A DNA stretch of 64,000 nt from contig NZ_JANQBB010000001.1 of the NCBI RefSeq assembly GCF_024721975.1, positions 310,001-374,000 on the forward strand. Reading direction: 5' to 3'. Made by a program: the position numbers and the translations under genes. Origin of the DNA: Paenibacillus endoradicis (GTDB taxonomy: Bacteria; Bacillota; Bacilli; Paenibacillales; Paenibacillaceae). The notes beneath the pieces were generated by a model. The model worked only from the letters and a program-made list of their open reading frames with translations. It was not told the origin of the DNA and made no database searches. This document shows, piece after piece, positions 18,006-27,103 of this stretch. How positions within the stretch are numbered: the stretch's first letter is position 1; each line of letters begins with the position of its first letter.

Positions 18006-18614
18006 TTAAGTAATACCCATGACTTTATTAGTGCCGAGATTTGCAATTCTAGTTAATTGAATGGACATATACCTTGGAGAATAGACCATTTTATCAGCAA
18101 ACCATTTGTGAATGATACCAATGGTTGCAGATGTCATGAAGTCTAACGAGATATCAAGTGGAACAAACAGTTTTTGCTCCATTTTAAGCGCAGCAATTCG
18201 CAGGTAGAGCGATTCTCTAATCGTTATGTAGAGTTGCTCATTAATTTGCTTACTATTTTTCTGAAACATGATGCGATAAAAACGTTCATTTTGCGATAAA
18301 TTTTGAAATATTGCAAGTGTAAATAAGTCAGGTTCATCTTCGTCTATTTGTATATCTTTCAGCGCCACAACTGGTATTGTAGGCGCAATAAGTTCGTTTA
18401 ATTGAGTTAGCTTTTCTTTCATCATAACCTCTACAAGTTTATCTTTATCTTGATAATGCAAGTAAAAGGTAGAACGATTGATATTAGCCTGCTCAGTAAT
18501 ATCGCTAACTGTAATCTGTTCTAATTCCTTATAGTGTAGTACATCAAGTAATGCCTCACTAATTATCATTTTTGTACGTAATACTCTGCGATCATTATGC
18601 TTCTTGTCTGGCAT
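18006..18614 (-). CDS. TetR/AcrR-family transcriptional regulator
   Basis: A 202-residue protein. Residues 15-60 are the TetR helix-turn-helix (ITVSDITEQANINRSTFYLHYQDKDKLV), and the remainder is an all-helical ligand-binding domain resembling the TetR_C branch of DhaS-like regulators. I moved the start to the ATG ending at 18614, because GAGAGGTG lies six bases before it; the extra 25 residues upstream do not look like TetR protein. It is divergent from the monooxygenase/ABC cluster, so it may respond to that pathway's substrate and repress the cluster or itself. Confidence 0.92.
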   Translation of the reverse strand: MPDKKHNDRRVLRTKMIISEALLDVLHYKELEQITVSDITEQANINRSTFYLHYQDKDKLVEVMMKEKLTQLNELIAPTIPVVALKDIQIDEDEPDLFTLAIFQNLSQNERFYRIMFQKNSKQINEQLYITIRESLYLRIAALKMEQKLFVPLDISLDFMTSATIGIIHKWFADKMVYSPRYMSIQLTRIANLGTNKVMGIT

Positions 18615-18680
18615 AGTAACACCTCTCAACAGTAATTTGGGTTGTAAAACCAACCGACAGTATATATCGAGTTGTTGCTT

Positions 18681-18709
18681 ATACGACAAAATAGCTTAAG
18701 TTGTCTTAT
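18681..18709. promoter_or_regulatory. Imperfect dyad, candidate TetR operator
   Basis: ATACGACAA and TTGTCTTAT form inverted arms matching at eight of nine positions, with an 11-base centre. The dyad lies 67 bases upstream of the TetR start. Together with the promoter and dyad further right, it is what the 300-base intergenic region 18615-18915 holds. Confidence 0.4.
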
Positions 18710-18827
18710 TGGTATTTTGTTGCATAATCCTGAAACGACGGATTTTATTATCTGTCTAACATTGTAAAGTAAATCATCATCATGGTTTGAACTGTTGTTT
18801 ATACCTCATTTCTAAAACTATTGATGG

Positions 18828-18855
18828 TTGTATAGAAATATGAAATTGCTATAAT
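18828..18855 (+). promoter_or_regulatory. Promoter of the monooxygenase/ABC transporter cluster
   Basis: TTGTAT (18828-18833), a 16-base spacer and a consensus TATAAT (18850-18855). The predicted transcription start is near 18862, about 54 bases before the first gene. Confidence 0.6.
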
Positions 18856-18862
18856 CATAGCA

Positions 18863-18890
18863 TAAATACCTAGTAATTCAATAGGAAATG
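18863..18890 (+). promoter_or_regulatory. Dyad at the transcription start, candidate repressor site
   Basis: The segment with ACCTA ... TAGGA separated by nine bases lies immediately after the predicted start site. This is a repressor position. Its spacing and A+T-rich surroundings resemble sites of Rrf2-type sulfur repressors (CymR), but I cannot verify a consensus match by eye. Confidence 0.35.
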
Positions 18891-18915
18891 TATACATTGG
18901 TTTGGAGGGGAATAC

Positions 18916-20106
18916 ATGACAACATTATCTATAGCAGAGGCAGATCAATCTTGTATTTATATTGAAAAAGCTAAGCAATTGGCTCAGCAATATGCAATAG
19001 ATGCAATCGAGCGAGATCAACGAGGTGGTGCTGCATATGAACAAGTGAATTTATTACGTGAAAGCGGACTGCTAAAATTGTTGATCTCAACAAAATACGG
19101 TGGGTATGAACAACCGTGGTCATCAGCATTACATGTCGTTAGGGAATTAGCCAAAAGTGATGCGTCACTTGCCCATCTGTACGGGTTCCATTGTATTAAT
19201 ATTCTCGTTGCTAGATGGATAGGTACACCAGAACAGGTTGAGTTTTTGGAAAGAGGTACCGCTGAAAACAATTGGTTCTGGGGTAATTCAGTTAATCACT
19301 CTGACCGTAGACTTACTGGAAGAAGGGAGGGAGAGGGTTATCGAATTCATGGTGTAAAGCATTTTTCATCTGGCTCTCCTGGTTCAGACCGTTTAGTTGT
19401 AGCATGGCGTGATGAAAGTGATGATGCATTAGTTCATGCAGCAATTGCAACCAATAAATTAGGCGTTACCGTGCATGATGACTGGGATGGAATTGGTCAA
19501 CGTCAAACAGGTAGTGGAACGGTTCAATTCGATGATGTCTATATTACTGCGGATGAACTATTAGAAAGTAAGGAGCAAGCAGGTAAAGCATTTGCAACGT
19601 TGACGCCGATTTTGTCCAAAAGTGTGCTAACCAATGTATATGTCGGAAGTGCGTTAGGTGCAATTGAAGATGCAAAGCAGTATACCATTGCACATACTAG
19701 ACCGTTCATTGCTTCAGGAGTTGAAAAAGCGATCGATGATCCTTGGATCAAACGTCAGTACGGAGAACTTTGGATTCAAGCTGCTGCAGCGGAAAGCTTT
19801 ACTGATCGAGCAATGCAAGTGCTTGATCGAGCGTGGCATCGAGGGTTTGAGTTAACGATTGAAGAAAGAGGAGAAGCGGCTGTTATTGTTGGAGCAGCTA
19901 ACGTTCATGCAGGCAATGTTGCACTTGAAGTAACAAGTCGTATCTTCGAGGTGATGGGCGCTCGATCAGCTACTAGAAGTCAAGGATTTGATCGTTATTG
20001 GAGAAATGTTCGAACCCATACGCTTCATGATCCTGTGGAATACAAGTTACGAAGTGTTGGAGATTGGGTGCTAACCAATACGTATCCGTCTACTTTATAT
20101 AGTTAG
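18916..20106 (+). CDS. DszC/SfnB-type flavin-dependent monooxygenase (acyl-CoA dehydrogenase fold)
   Basis: A 396-residue acyl-CoA-dehydrogenase-fold protein. LRESGLLKLLISTKYGG, the WGNSVNHSD segment, IHGVKHFSSGSPGSD and a TRSQGFDRYWRNVRTHTLHDP end are characteristic of the DszC/SfnB/IsoB branch, which uses reduced flavin and O2 to oxidise sulfur or nitrogen compounds instead of dehydrogenating acyl-CoA. GGAGGGG precedes the ATG. It opens a run of eight further same-strand genes (to 30036) with no internal terminator seen. No flavin reductase is encoded nearby, so reduced FMN must come from elsewhere. Confidence 0.92.
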   Translation: MTTLSIAEADQSCIYIEKAKQLAQQYAIDAIERDQRGGAAYEQVNLLRESGLLKLLISTKYGGYEQPWSSALHVVRELAKSDASLAHLYGFHCINILVARWIGTPEQVEFLERGTAENNWFWGNSVNHSDRRLTGRREGEGYRIHGVKHFSSGSPGSDRLVVAWRDESDDALVHAAIATNKLGVTVHDDWDGIGQRQTGSGTVQFDDVYITADELLESKEQAGKAFATLTPILSKSVLTNVYVGSALGAIEDAKQYTIAHTRPFIASGVEKAIDDPWIKRQYGELWIQAAAAESFTDRAMQVLDRAWHRGFELTIEERGEAAVIVGAANVHAGNVALEVTSRIFEVMGARSATRSQGFDRYWRNVRTHTLHDPVEYKLRSVGDWVLTNTYPSTLYS

Positions 20107-20124
20107 GGGGAGGGGTTGCTGCCT

Positions 20125-21567
20125 ATGTGTACTAGAGGAGAAAGGTTTGTTCAAAGTATTGAAGATGGTAGAAATGTGTGGCTTCAAGGTAAGAAAATTG
20201 ATCGTCTAGGTGAGCATCCAGCTTTCGAAGGTACATTACAAACGATTAGTAGATTATTCAATATGCTGGATACGCCAGGGGAACAAGATAAAGTGGGATT
20301 CCGTAAGGAAGATGGGACATATGCGCATCGCGCATTTCTAGTTCCCTACTCCAAAGAAGAGTTAACGTCTAGAAGCGAAGCTTTTCATTATTGGTCTTCA
20401 GCTACAAATGGCATGATGAGTCGTCTATCGGATTATGCAAGATCGATGATTACTGGATGGTATGGGGCAAGGGATCAACTTAGTACGTTAGATCCACATT
20501 TCAGTGCTAAAATAACCACTTATTATGAGGACGCTAGAGATAATGATCGCTTTTTAACGACTGCGATTTTAGATCCACAAATTAATAGAGCAAGTGGACT
20601 TGATGATGACAAAATAGCAGAGCGCTTCTTACATGTTGTTCGTGAGACTAGCGAGGGTATTGTCGTTCGTGGAGCAAAGATGATCGCTACTGGTGCACCT
20701 TATACGCATGATTTTATTATTTTCTCGTTGTTAAAACTTAAGAGTGATCATGCCAAGCACGCTCATGTATTAATTGTTCCAGCTAATTCAGCAGGGTTGC
20801 ATATTGTATGCCGTGAATCGTTCGCAGACGATCGTGCCAAGGAACATTTGCTAAGTTCGCAATATGAGGAAATGGACGCCGTTCTATTTTTCGACGATGT
20901 ATTAATTCCATGGGAGCGAGTTCTACTCTATGGCAATACTGACGCGGTATTAAAGCTTCGTGAGAATGAAACGGCCAATGCACTAGCTTATCATCAAACG
21001 GCAGTCAGGCAAATAGCGAAGCTAGAATTTGTAACAGGTGTAGGGATGGCAATAGCGGAATCTATTGGTGTTAATTCCTTCTTACATATTCAAGAGAAGT
21101 TAGGTGAGTTACTGACACAGGTAGATACAATCAAAGCATTAGTATTTGCCGCTGAAGGTAATGCGAAGCCAGATAGTAATGGTATCTATATCCCGCAACT
21201 ATCTTATATTCATACGGCGCGCAATATTGGAACGAAGCTATATCCTCGTGCAATAGAAATTATCCAGCAAATAGGAGGAGGAGGCTTTGTGCAAGCACCT
21301 TCTGGTATGGAAGATTTCTATGGACCGATCTCTAAGCAGATGCATCTCTATTTCGAAGGGGCAACAGTTAGCGCGGAGAAGAAAGTTCAACTTCTTAAGT
21401 TAGCGTGGGATTTAATAGGAAGTCCATTCGGTTCTAGACATGAGTTATATGAAAGATTTTATGCAGGTGATCCGATAAGAGGACATGCGAATCAATATTT
21501 GGAAGCGAAGCATAGTCATTTTACTGATCCAGTATGGAACTTGATCAAGGAAGGAAGCAAGTACTAA
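20125..21567 (+). CDS. HpaB-family FADH2-dependent monooxygenase
   Basis: A 480-residue member of the 4-hydroxyphenylacetate 3-monooxygenase oxygenase (HpaB/PvcC/HpaH) family, which also shares the acyl-CoA dehydrogenase fold. Visible are an SIEDGRNVWLQGKKI N-terminus, the substrate loop VRGAKMIATGAPYTHD, VLFFDDVLIPWERVLLY and a C-terminal GGGGFVQAPSG. These enzymes hydroxylate phenols or halophenols with FADH2 from a separate reductase. The ATG at 20125 is nine bases after GGAGGGG; a TTG at 20116 abuts that site. It begins 18 bases after the DszC-like gene, so the two are co-translated. What an aromatic hydroxylase would do in a sulfur pathway is unclear. Confidence 0.92.
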   Translation: MCTRGERFVQSIEDGRNVWLQGKKIDRLGEHPAFEGTLQTISRLFNMLDTPGEQDKVGFRKEDGTYAHRAFLVPYSKEELTSRSEAFHYWSSATNGMMSRLSDYARSMITGWYGARDQLSTLDPHFSAKITTYYEDARDNDRFLTTAILDPQINRASGLDDDKIAERFLHVVRETSEGIVVRGAKMIATGAPYTHDFIIFSLLKLKSDHAKHAHVLIVPANSAGLHIVCRESFADDRAKEHLLSSQYEEMDAVLFFDDVLIPWERVLLYGNTDAVLKLRENETANALAYHQTAVRQIAKLEFVTGVGMAIAESIGVNSFLHIQEKLGELLTQVDTIKALVFAAEGNAKPDSNGIYIPQLSYIHTARNIGTKLYPRAIEIIQQIGGGGFVQAPSGMEDFYGPISKQMHLYFEGATVSAEKKVQLLKLAWDLIGSPFGSRHELYERFYAGDPIRGHANQYLEAKHSHFTDPVWNLIKEGSKY

Positions 21568-21650
21568 ATCCATCTTGTAATAAGAAAGTCATCAACGGCA
21601 AAACAACATAGAGTGTGAGAAAAATAGAGAAAACATTTGGAGGGATTGTA

Positions 21651-23318
21651 ATGAAATCATTAGAGTTAGCAAGTAAGAAAGGTTCCACATTTTCGATGAT
21701 TATAGCACTAGTCCTAGTATTATCGATGGTATTAACCGGATGCGGTAGTAATACTGGACAAAGTGGAGTTAGTAATAATTCAACTAATAAGGAAACTAGC
21801 TCACCCAATGACACTACAACTAATAGCAACGAGCCAATTAAAGACGGCACAATAATCGTCGCTTTATCAACAGATATTAGTACGCTTGATCCATCGCGTG
21901 AAGGTGGATGGGAGACTTATCTTGTTAATAAAAATGTTCATGAATCACTAGTGAAAGAAGATTTAACGAAATCTAGCGAAGAATCTCCGACAGCTCCTAT
22001 CATTCCAGGTCTAGCAGAATCTTGGGATATTTCAGAAGATGGTAGAACGTATACGTTCCATCTTCGTCAAGGAGTTAAGTTTCAAGATGGAGCAGATTTC
22101 AATGCGGAAGCAGTAGAATTCAATGTGCGCCGCGCTTGGGATAAATCGTTCGAGTATTTTGATGAGGCGAGCTCGATTATGATGAGCAGAACATATCATG
22201 ATTTGAAAGAAGTGAAGTCGATAGACACGAATACAGTGAGTTTAACCTTTAATAATCCTTACCCAGCGTTGCTTCGTTTACTTGCGCAAGGTAGTGGTGG
22301 TTCAGGATTAATTGCTAGTCCAGAAGCAATTAAAACTTACGGTAATGATGGATATGGTGAGCATCCTTCAGGCACAGGACCTTACCAGTTAGAAGAACGT
22401 GTTATTGGTGAAAAAATCGTGCTAACACGTAATGAAGGATATTGGGGAGAACAACCTTATAACAAAAAAATAATTTTCCGACCTATCTCTGACAACAATG
22501 CGCGAGTGGCAGCTCTTCGTACCGGTGAAGTTGATATTATTCAAAATCCACCAGTTGATAGTTTAGCTCAATTAGAAGCAGAAGGTTTCCTTGTTCCACA
22601 AGCTGATCTGCCTATTGTTTACTATCTAACATTAAATACGGCCAATGAATATTTGCAAGATGTTAAAGTTCGTCAAGCTATAACATTAGCCATTGATCGT
22701 GAAAGTTTAGCGAAAGATTTGTTGAATGGTTACGCAATTCCTGCCTACAGCGCTGTTAACGCAGGTAGTGAAATTTATGATCCACAATATAAACCATTCC
22801 AATATGATGTAGAAAAGGCAAAGCAGTTATTAACAGAAGCGGGTTATCCAGATGGGTTGGAGTTAACGCTACAAACCTATCTTGGAACGGAATCTTATGT
22901 TGAATGGATTCAGCGTGATTTGGAAAAAGTTGGGGTTAAAGTGAAAATTGAAACTTACGATTACAATACATTCGGTTCATTGCGCTTTATGTCACCTGAT
23001 GTAGGCATTAATACAATGGATTGGGGCTTTGTTACGCCTTATTGGTTGTACATTGTAGGTTACTCATCTAGTACAGGTCGTTATGGTAATTATGCAAGTG
23101 CTAACTTTGATAAAGCAGTAGACTTAGCGATGAACGAAGTTGACTACGATCAATCATTAGAATATTGGAAGCAAGCACGAGATGTAATTGATGAAGATGC
23201 CGCTATTGTTCCACTATTCAGTAATCGTACATTAGTAGCAGTTAGCAGCAAAGTGAAAGGTTTTGTACTACCTTCACAAAATTGGTACGATCTTGAAACA
23301 GTTTGGCTAGAAGAATAG
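21651..23318 (+). CDS. ABC transporter substrate-binding lipoprotein (SBP_bac_5, oligopeptide/nickel type)
   Basis: A 555-residue lipoprotein. The signal peptide ends in a clear lipobox (LTGC, Cys about residue 31) and is followed by a Ser/Thr/Asn-rich linker. The rest matches family 5 solute-binding proteins, with IPGLAESWDISEDGRTYTF, FHLRQGVKFQDG and DNNARVAALRTGEVDII. The ATG at 21651 follows GGAGGG by six bases; the GTG 36 bases upstream lacks one. It should capture the substrate outside the membrane for the two permeases and two ATPases that follow. Confidence 0.95.
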   Translation: MKSLELASKKGSTFSMIIALVLVLSMVLTGCGSNTGQSGVSNNSTNKETSSPNDTTTNSNEPIKDGTIIVALSTDISTLDPSREGGWETYLVNKNVHESLVKEDLTKSSEESPTAPIIPGLAESWDISEDGRTYTFHLRQGVKFQDGADFNAEAVEFNVRRAWDKSFEYFDEASSIMMSRTYHDLKEVKSIDTNTVSLTFNNPYPALLRLLAQGSGGSGLIASPEAIKTYGNDGYGEHPSGTGPYQLEERVIGEKIVLTRNEGYWGEQPYNKKIIFRPISDNNARVAALRTGEVDIIQNPPVDSLAQLEAEGFLVPQADLPIVYYLTLNTANEYLQDVKVRQAITLAIDRESLAKDLLNGYAIPAYSAVNAGSEIYDPQYKPFQYDVEKAKQLLTEAGYPDGLELTLQTYLGTESYVEWIQRDLEKVGVKVKIETYDYNTFGSLRFMSPDVGINTMDWGFVTPYWLYIVGYSSSTGRYGNYASANFDKAVDLAMNEVDYDQSLEYWKQARDVIDEDAAIVPLFSNRTLVAVSSKVKGFVLPSQNWYDLETVWLEE

Positions 23319-23349
23319 CGATGAAGCTTAATTAGAAAGGAGAATGGTT

Positions 23350-24297
23350 ATGGCAATTTATACGTTGAAACGAGTCGCTGCGGTCATTCCGGTACTCATA
23401 TTCGTCACGTTAACCGTATTCCTTGCTGTTCACTTCAGTCCAGGTAATCCTGTTATTATGATACTCGGAAGTGATGCAACACCTGAAGCCATTGCTAAAC
23501 TAAGTCAAGAAATGGGGCTTGACCGCCCCTTTCTTGTTCAATACGTTCACTGGGTAGGTGAGCTAATACAAGGGAATTTTGGTAACTCATATATTACAAA
23601 AGTATCGGTATACGAGGTGCTACTAGATAAATTTACGAACACAATTATTTTAGCATCAGGTGGGCTTATCTTAACTTGTGTATTTGGGATATTGATCGGC
23701 GTAATAGCCGGAATTAAGCGTAATAGTTGGATTGATCGCTTAATTATGCTTATTACAATGATCGGCTCTAATCTGCCTAGCTTTTGGCTTGGTATCATAT
23801 TAGTCTCCATATTCTCTATACAACTAGGCTGGTTGCCCTCGTCAGGAATGTACAATATGCGAGGAGAAGAAACTTTTCCAGTGCTTTTGAAGCATTTGAT
23901 ACTACCGTCAATCGCCATTGCTGCTTCATCGGTTGCTATCGTAGCTAGACTAGTGAGAGCAAGCGTAATTGAAATTATGAATGCTGATTATATGCAAACT
24001 TTACGTTCACATGGTCTATCGAAAAAAAGTATCTATGGCAAGCATTTATTACGAAGCATACTTTCTCCTGTTATTAATATTACTGGGCTTGAAGTGGGAT
24101 ACCTACTCGGTGGAGTGTTGTTTGTAGAAACAGTTTTTTCATGGCCTGGTATAGGAACATTACTGTATAACGCAATTATGGGACATGATATACCATTTAT
24201 TCAAGCCGGTGTTGTACTTGTAGCGGTTATGTATGTACTCGTTAATTTAATAACAGATATGCTTGTAACTTATCTTAATCCTAGGCTGAGACAGTAG
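23350..24297 (+). CDS. ABC transporter permease, DppB/OppB type
   Basis: A 315-residue inner-membrane permease with six predicted helices. The N-terminal YTLKRVAAVIPVLIFVTLTVF, FSPGNPV and the coupling motif around LRSHGLSKKSIYGKHLLRS (EAA loop) identify the DppB/OppB type. The ATG at 23350 is seven bases after AAAGGAG; the ATG at 23344 is too close to it. It pairs with the DppC-type permease 29 bases downstream. Confidence 0.95.
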   Translation: MAIYTLKRVAAVIPVLIFVTLTVFLAVHFSPGNPVIMILGSDATPEAIAKLSQEMGLDRPFLVQYVHWVGELIQGNFGNSYITKVSVYEVLLDKFTNTIILASGGLILTCVFGILIGVIAGIKRNSWIDRLIMLITMIGSNLPSFWLGIILVSIFSIQLGWLPSSGMYNMRGEETFPVLLKHLILPSIAIAASSVAIVARLVRASVIEIMNADYMQTLRSHGLSKKSIYGKHLLRSILSPVINITGLEVGYLLGGVLFVETVFSWPGIGTLLYNAIMGHDIPFIQAGVVLVAVMYVLVNLITDMLVTYLNPRLRQ

Positions 24298-24326
24298 CAT
24301 GTTTATAGTAAGGAAGGAGTTTTGAG

Positions 24327-25235
24327 ATGCCAAAGCGTCTAATACGAATCAATGATTCTGTTATAGTACCTACTTCTACACCAATCATTAATAAGCGAAC
24401 AGTTTCGCCCAAGTGGAAAAGAGTATGGATTGATGATCGTACCGTGCTTGCAGGTAGCATTATTGTTGTTCTTGCAATATATGTCTCAATATTTGCAACA
24501 ATACTTGCTCCATACGCACCCAACGTTGGCGACAATAGTTTACGCCTTGCATTGCCTGGCACATCAGGTCATTGGCTTGGACTAGACCAACAGGGGCGAG
24601 ATATATGGAGTCGATTAATGTATGGTGGCAGAATGTCGCTTATGACAGCGATTATACCTATTGTTATTGCTGCATTACTTAGTGGCACCATAGGATTGAT
24701 AGCTGGGTTTATGAAAGGTAAAATTGGCGAGATTATTATGAGATTTATGGACATATTGTTTGCATTCCCAACGATTTTATTGGCATTAACGATTACAACA
24801 CTATTAGAGGTTGGTATAAGATCCGTCATTATTACATTAACGATCGCACTCATTCCGAATATGACTCGAATTGTATATACCGCTGTTATTGCTGAGTCAG
24901 GCAAAGAATATATAGAAGCGGCAAAAGTATTAGGAGCATCCAAATTCGAGTTGATTTTTACAGAATTACTCCCTAACGTTGTCACTTCTTTGATCGTATA
25001 TGCTACTTCTCTTGTTGGGAAAATGATAATCTTCTCAGCTGGTCTAAGTTTTATGGGGTTAGGAATTCAAGCTCCACAATCGGATTGGGGTAAGATGACT
25101 TCAGATGGTATGGCTGTAATCTTGCAAGGTAGCTATCATGCAGCTACCATTCCAGGACTTGTTATTCTAATAGTCTCGATTGGTTTCAACTGGTTAGGTG
25201 ATGGGCTACGTAATCATTTTGATCCTCATTATTAA
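24327..25235 (+). CDS. ABC transporter permease, DppC/OppC type
   Basis: A 302-residue permease with a long polar N-terminus (about 45 residues) before the first helix, typical of the DppC/OppC subunit. It has APYAPN after helix 1, HWLGLDQQGRDIWSRLMYG, and an EAA loop with EAAKVLGASKFELIFTELLPN. AAGGAG precedes the ATG. It forms the membrane channel together with the DppB-type subunit. Confidence 0.95.
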   Translation: MPKRLIRINDSVIVPTSTPIINKRTVSPKWKRVWIDDRTVLAGSIIVVLAIYVSIFATILAPYAPNVGDNSLRLALPGTSGHWLGLDQQGRDIWSRLMYGGRMSLMTAIIPIVIAALLSGTIGLIAGFMKGKIGEIIMRFMDILFAFPTILLALTITTLLEVGIRSVIITLTIALIPNMTRIVYTAVIAESGKEYIEAAKVLGASKFELIFTELLPNVVTSLIVYATSLVGKMIIFSAGLSFMGLGIQAPQSDWGKMTSDGMAVILQGSYHAATIPGLVILIVSIGFNWLGDGLRNHFDPHY

Positions 25236-25253
25236 ATTCGTGGTGGTGAGCCT

Positions 25254-26246
25254 ATGGCAATATTAGAAGTAAAAAACTTGCATACACAGTTCAAGACGCA
25301 AGCAGGCATCATTAATGCAATCAATGGAATTGATTTTTCGATTGAAGCGGGTGAGGTGCTAGCAATTGTCGGAGAGTCTGGATCAGGTAAAAGTGTAACT
25401 GCTCTATCTGTAATGGGGTTATTGCCGCGTTCTATTGCAAGCATTACGGAAGGGAGTATTTCGTTCGTTGAAGTTGATCTCACGAAGATTGATCATAAGC
25501 AATATAATCGTATACGCGGCAAAGATATTTCAATGATATTTCAAAATCCTCTAACCGCACTTGACCCGTATTTTGCAATTGGCAATCAATTATCAGAAAT
25601 CATCGCTAAGCATCAACCATCACTTTCAAGAAAAGATGTGAAGCAAGAAGCTTCTGCATTATTACGAAAAGTTGGTATTCATGATACGGAGCGTGTACTA
25701 CGTGCCTATCCACATGAGTTAAGTGGAGGAATGAGGCAACGAGTCGTTATTGCATTAGCTATTAGTAGTCGACCGAAGCTAATTATTGCAGACGAACCAA
25801 CGACTGCGCTCGATGCGACGATTCAGAAACAAATATTAGAGCTGCTAAAACAAATTAATGAGGAGTATAACACCGCTATTATGATTATTACGCATGATTT
25901 CGGTGTGGTTGCTAATATAAGTGATAAAGTTGCCGTTATGTACGCTGGTAAGCTCGTCGAGTTTGGGAAAACAGAGGACGTTATTAGACAACCACTTCAT
26001 CCGTACACGAAAGGATTAATAGAGTCCGTTCCAGGTGTTACTCGTTCAGTTGAGCAATCTCAACAATATCGTCTGCCACAGATCGAAGGTTCAGCACCAG
26101 ATTTACTAGAATTATCCGAGGGATGTGTGTTTTTCGAGCGATGCCCTAAAGCATCTACCCATTGTCTTCATCATAATCCTGAACTAACGACATTAAGTGA
26201 TAAACGACAAGTTGCATGTCATTATCCGGAAGGGGTAGGTGCATGA
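25254..26246 (+). CDS. ABC transporter ATP-binding protein, DppD/OppD type
   Basis: A 330-residue ATPase with Walker A GESGSGKS (about residue 40), Q-loop ISMIFQNPLTALDP, signature LSGGMRQR, Walker B LIIADEPTTALD, switch His in ITHDFGVV, and the C-terminal oligopeptide-transporter domain with a Cys cluster (CVFFERCPKASTHC) that may hold an Fe-S centre, as known in DppD-type ATPases. GGTGGTGAG precedes the ATG. It overlaps the next ATPase gene by four bases (ATGA). Confidence 0.95.
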   Translation: MAILEVKNLHTQFKTQAGIINAINGIDFSIEAGEVLAIVGESGSGKSVTALSVMGLLPRSIASITEGSISFVEVDLTKIDHKQYNRIRGKDISMIFQNPLTALDPYFAIGNQLSEIIAKHQPSLSRKDVKQEASALLRKVGIHDTERVLRAYPHELSGGMRQRVVIALAISSRPKLIIADEPTTALDATIQKQILELLKQINEEYNTAIMIITHDFGVVANISDKVAVMYAGKLVEFGKTEDVIRQPLHPYTKGLIESVPGVTRSVEQSQQYRLPQIEGSAPDLLELSEGCVFFERCPKASTHCLHHNPELTTLSDKRQVACHYPEGVGA

Positions 26247-27088
26247 AACCATATATTGAGTTAAAAGGATTAACCAAAGTATTCAGTACTCCATCTTGGA
26301 GAAAGAATTCATCAAAGCAACAATTTATTGCTGTGAATGATATTAATCTAACGATTCATCGAGGTGAAATTGTTGGACTAATTGGTGAATCGGGTTCAGG
26401 GAAATCTACCTTAGGAAGAATGATATGTCGATTGTTAGAGCCAACCGCAGGAGAAGTGCTAATTAATGGGCAATCGATAACTTCGCTTCCTAATAAACAA
26501 ATGCGAAGTTATTATCGTCAGATGCAAATGATATTTCAAGATCACTCATCGGCTTTAAATCCGAGAAAAAAGATCGGAGAACAGATCATTAAACCTATGA
26601 TGCGTCTAGGAGTTGTTTCAAGTCGCAAAGAGGCTGAAGCAGCAACGATAGTTCTACTAGAACGTGTTGGATTGAAGGCAGAGCATATGCATCGTTACCC
26701 ACACGAATTTTCTGGTGGACAGCGTCAAAGAATTGGGATCGCCAGAGCACTAGCAGTACAGGCAGAATTCATTATTCTTGATGAACCTACATCTGCCCTT
26801 GATGTGTCAATTCAGGCCCAAATATTGAATTTACTGTTAGATCTACGTGATGAGTTTGACTTAACTTATTTATTCATCGGACATAATCTTGCAGTTATCG
26901 AATTTTTCTGCGATACAGTCGCAGTAATGGAGCAAGGCGAAATCGTAGAGTATATCGTTGCCGATCAACTATTCAGTCATGCGATTCATTCAACGACGAA
27001 GAAGCTCATTGAATCCGTACCTTCTATAGAAAAGTTTCGAATAAGACAATCTCAGCTAGTGGATGGTAAGGAGTTAATTACGGTATAA
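26243..27088 (+). CDS. ABC transporter ATP-binding protein, DppF/OppF type
   Basis: A 281-residue ATPase paired with the preceding one: Walker A GESGSGKST, Q-loop QMIFQDHSSALNPRKKIGEQI, signature FSGGQRQR, Walker B FIILDEPTSALD and switch His in FIGHNL. The start at 26243 shares ATGA with the upstream stop and follows GGAAGGGG; a longer frame from 26216 lacks a good site and adds unrelated residues. It completes the five-gene importer. Confidence 0.94.
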   Translation: MKPYIELKGLTKVFSTPSWRKNSSKQQFIAVNDINLTIHRGEIVGLIGESGSGKSTLGRMICRLLEPTAGEVLINGQSITSLPNKQMRSYYRQMQMIFQDHSSALNPRKKIGEQIIKPMMRLGVVSSRKEAEAATIVLLERVGLKAEHMHRYPHEFSGGQRQRIGIARALAVQAEFIILDEPTSALDVSIQAQILNLLLDLRDEFDLTYLFIGHNLAVIEFFCDTVAVMEQGEIVEYIVADQLFSHAIHSTTKKLIESVPSIEKFRIRQSQLVDGKELITV

Positions 27089-27103
27089 GAGGAAGGGATT
27101 ATT

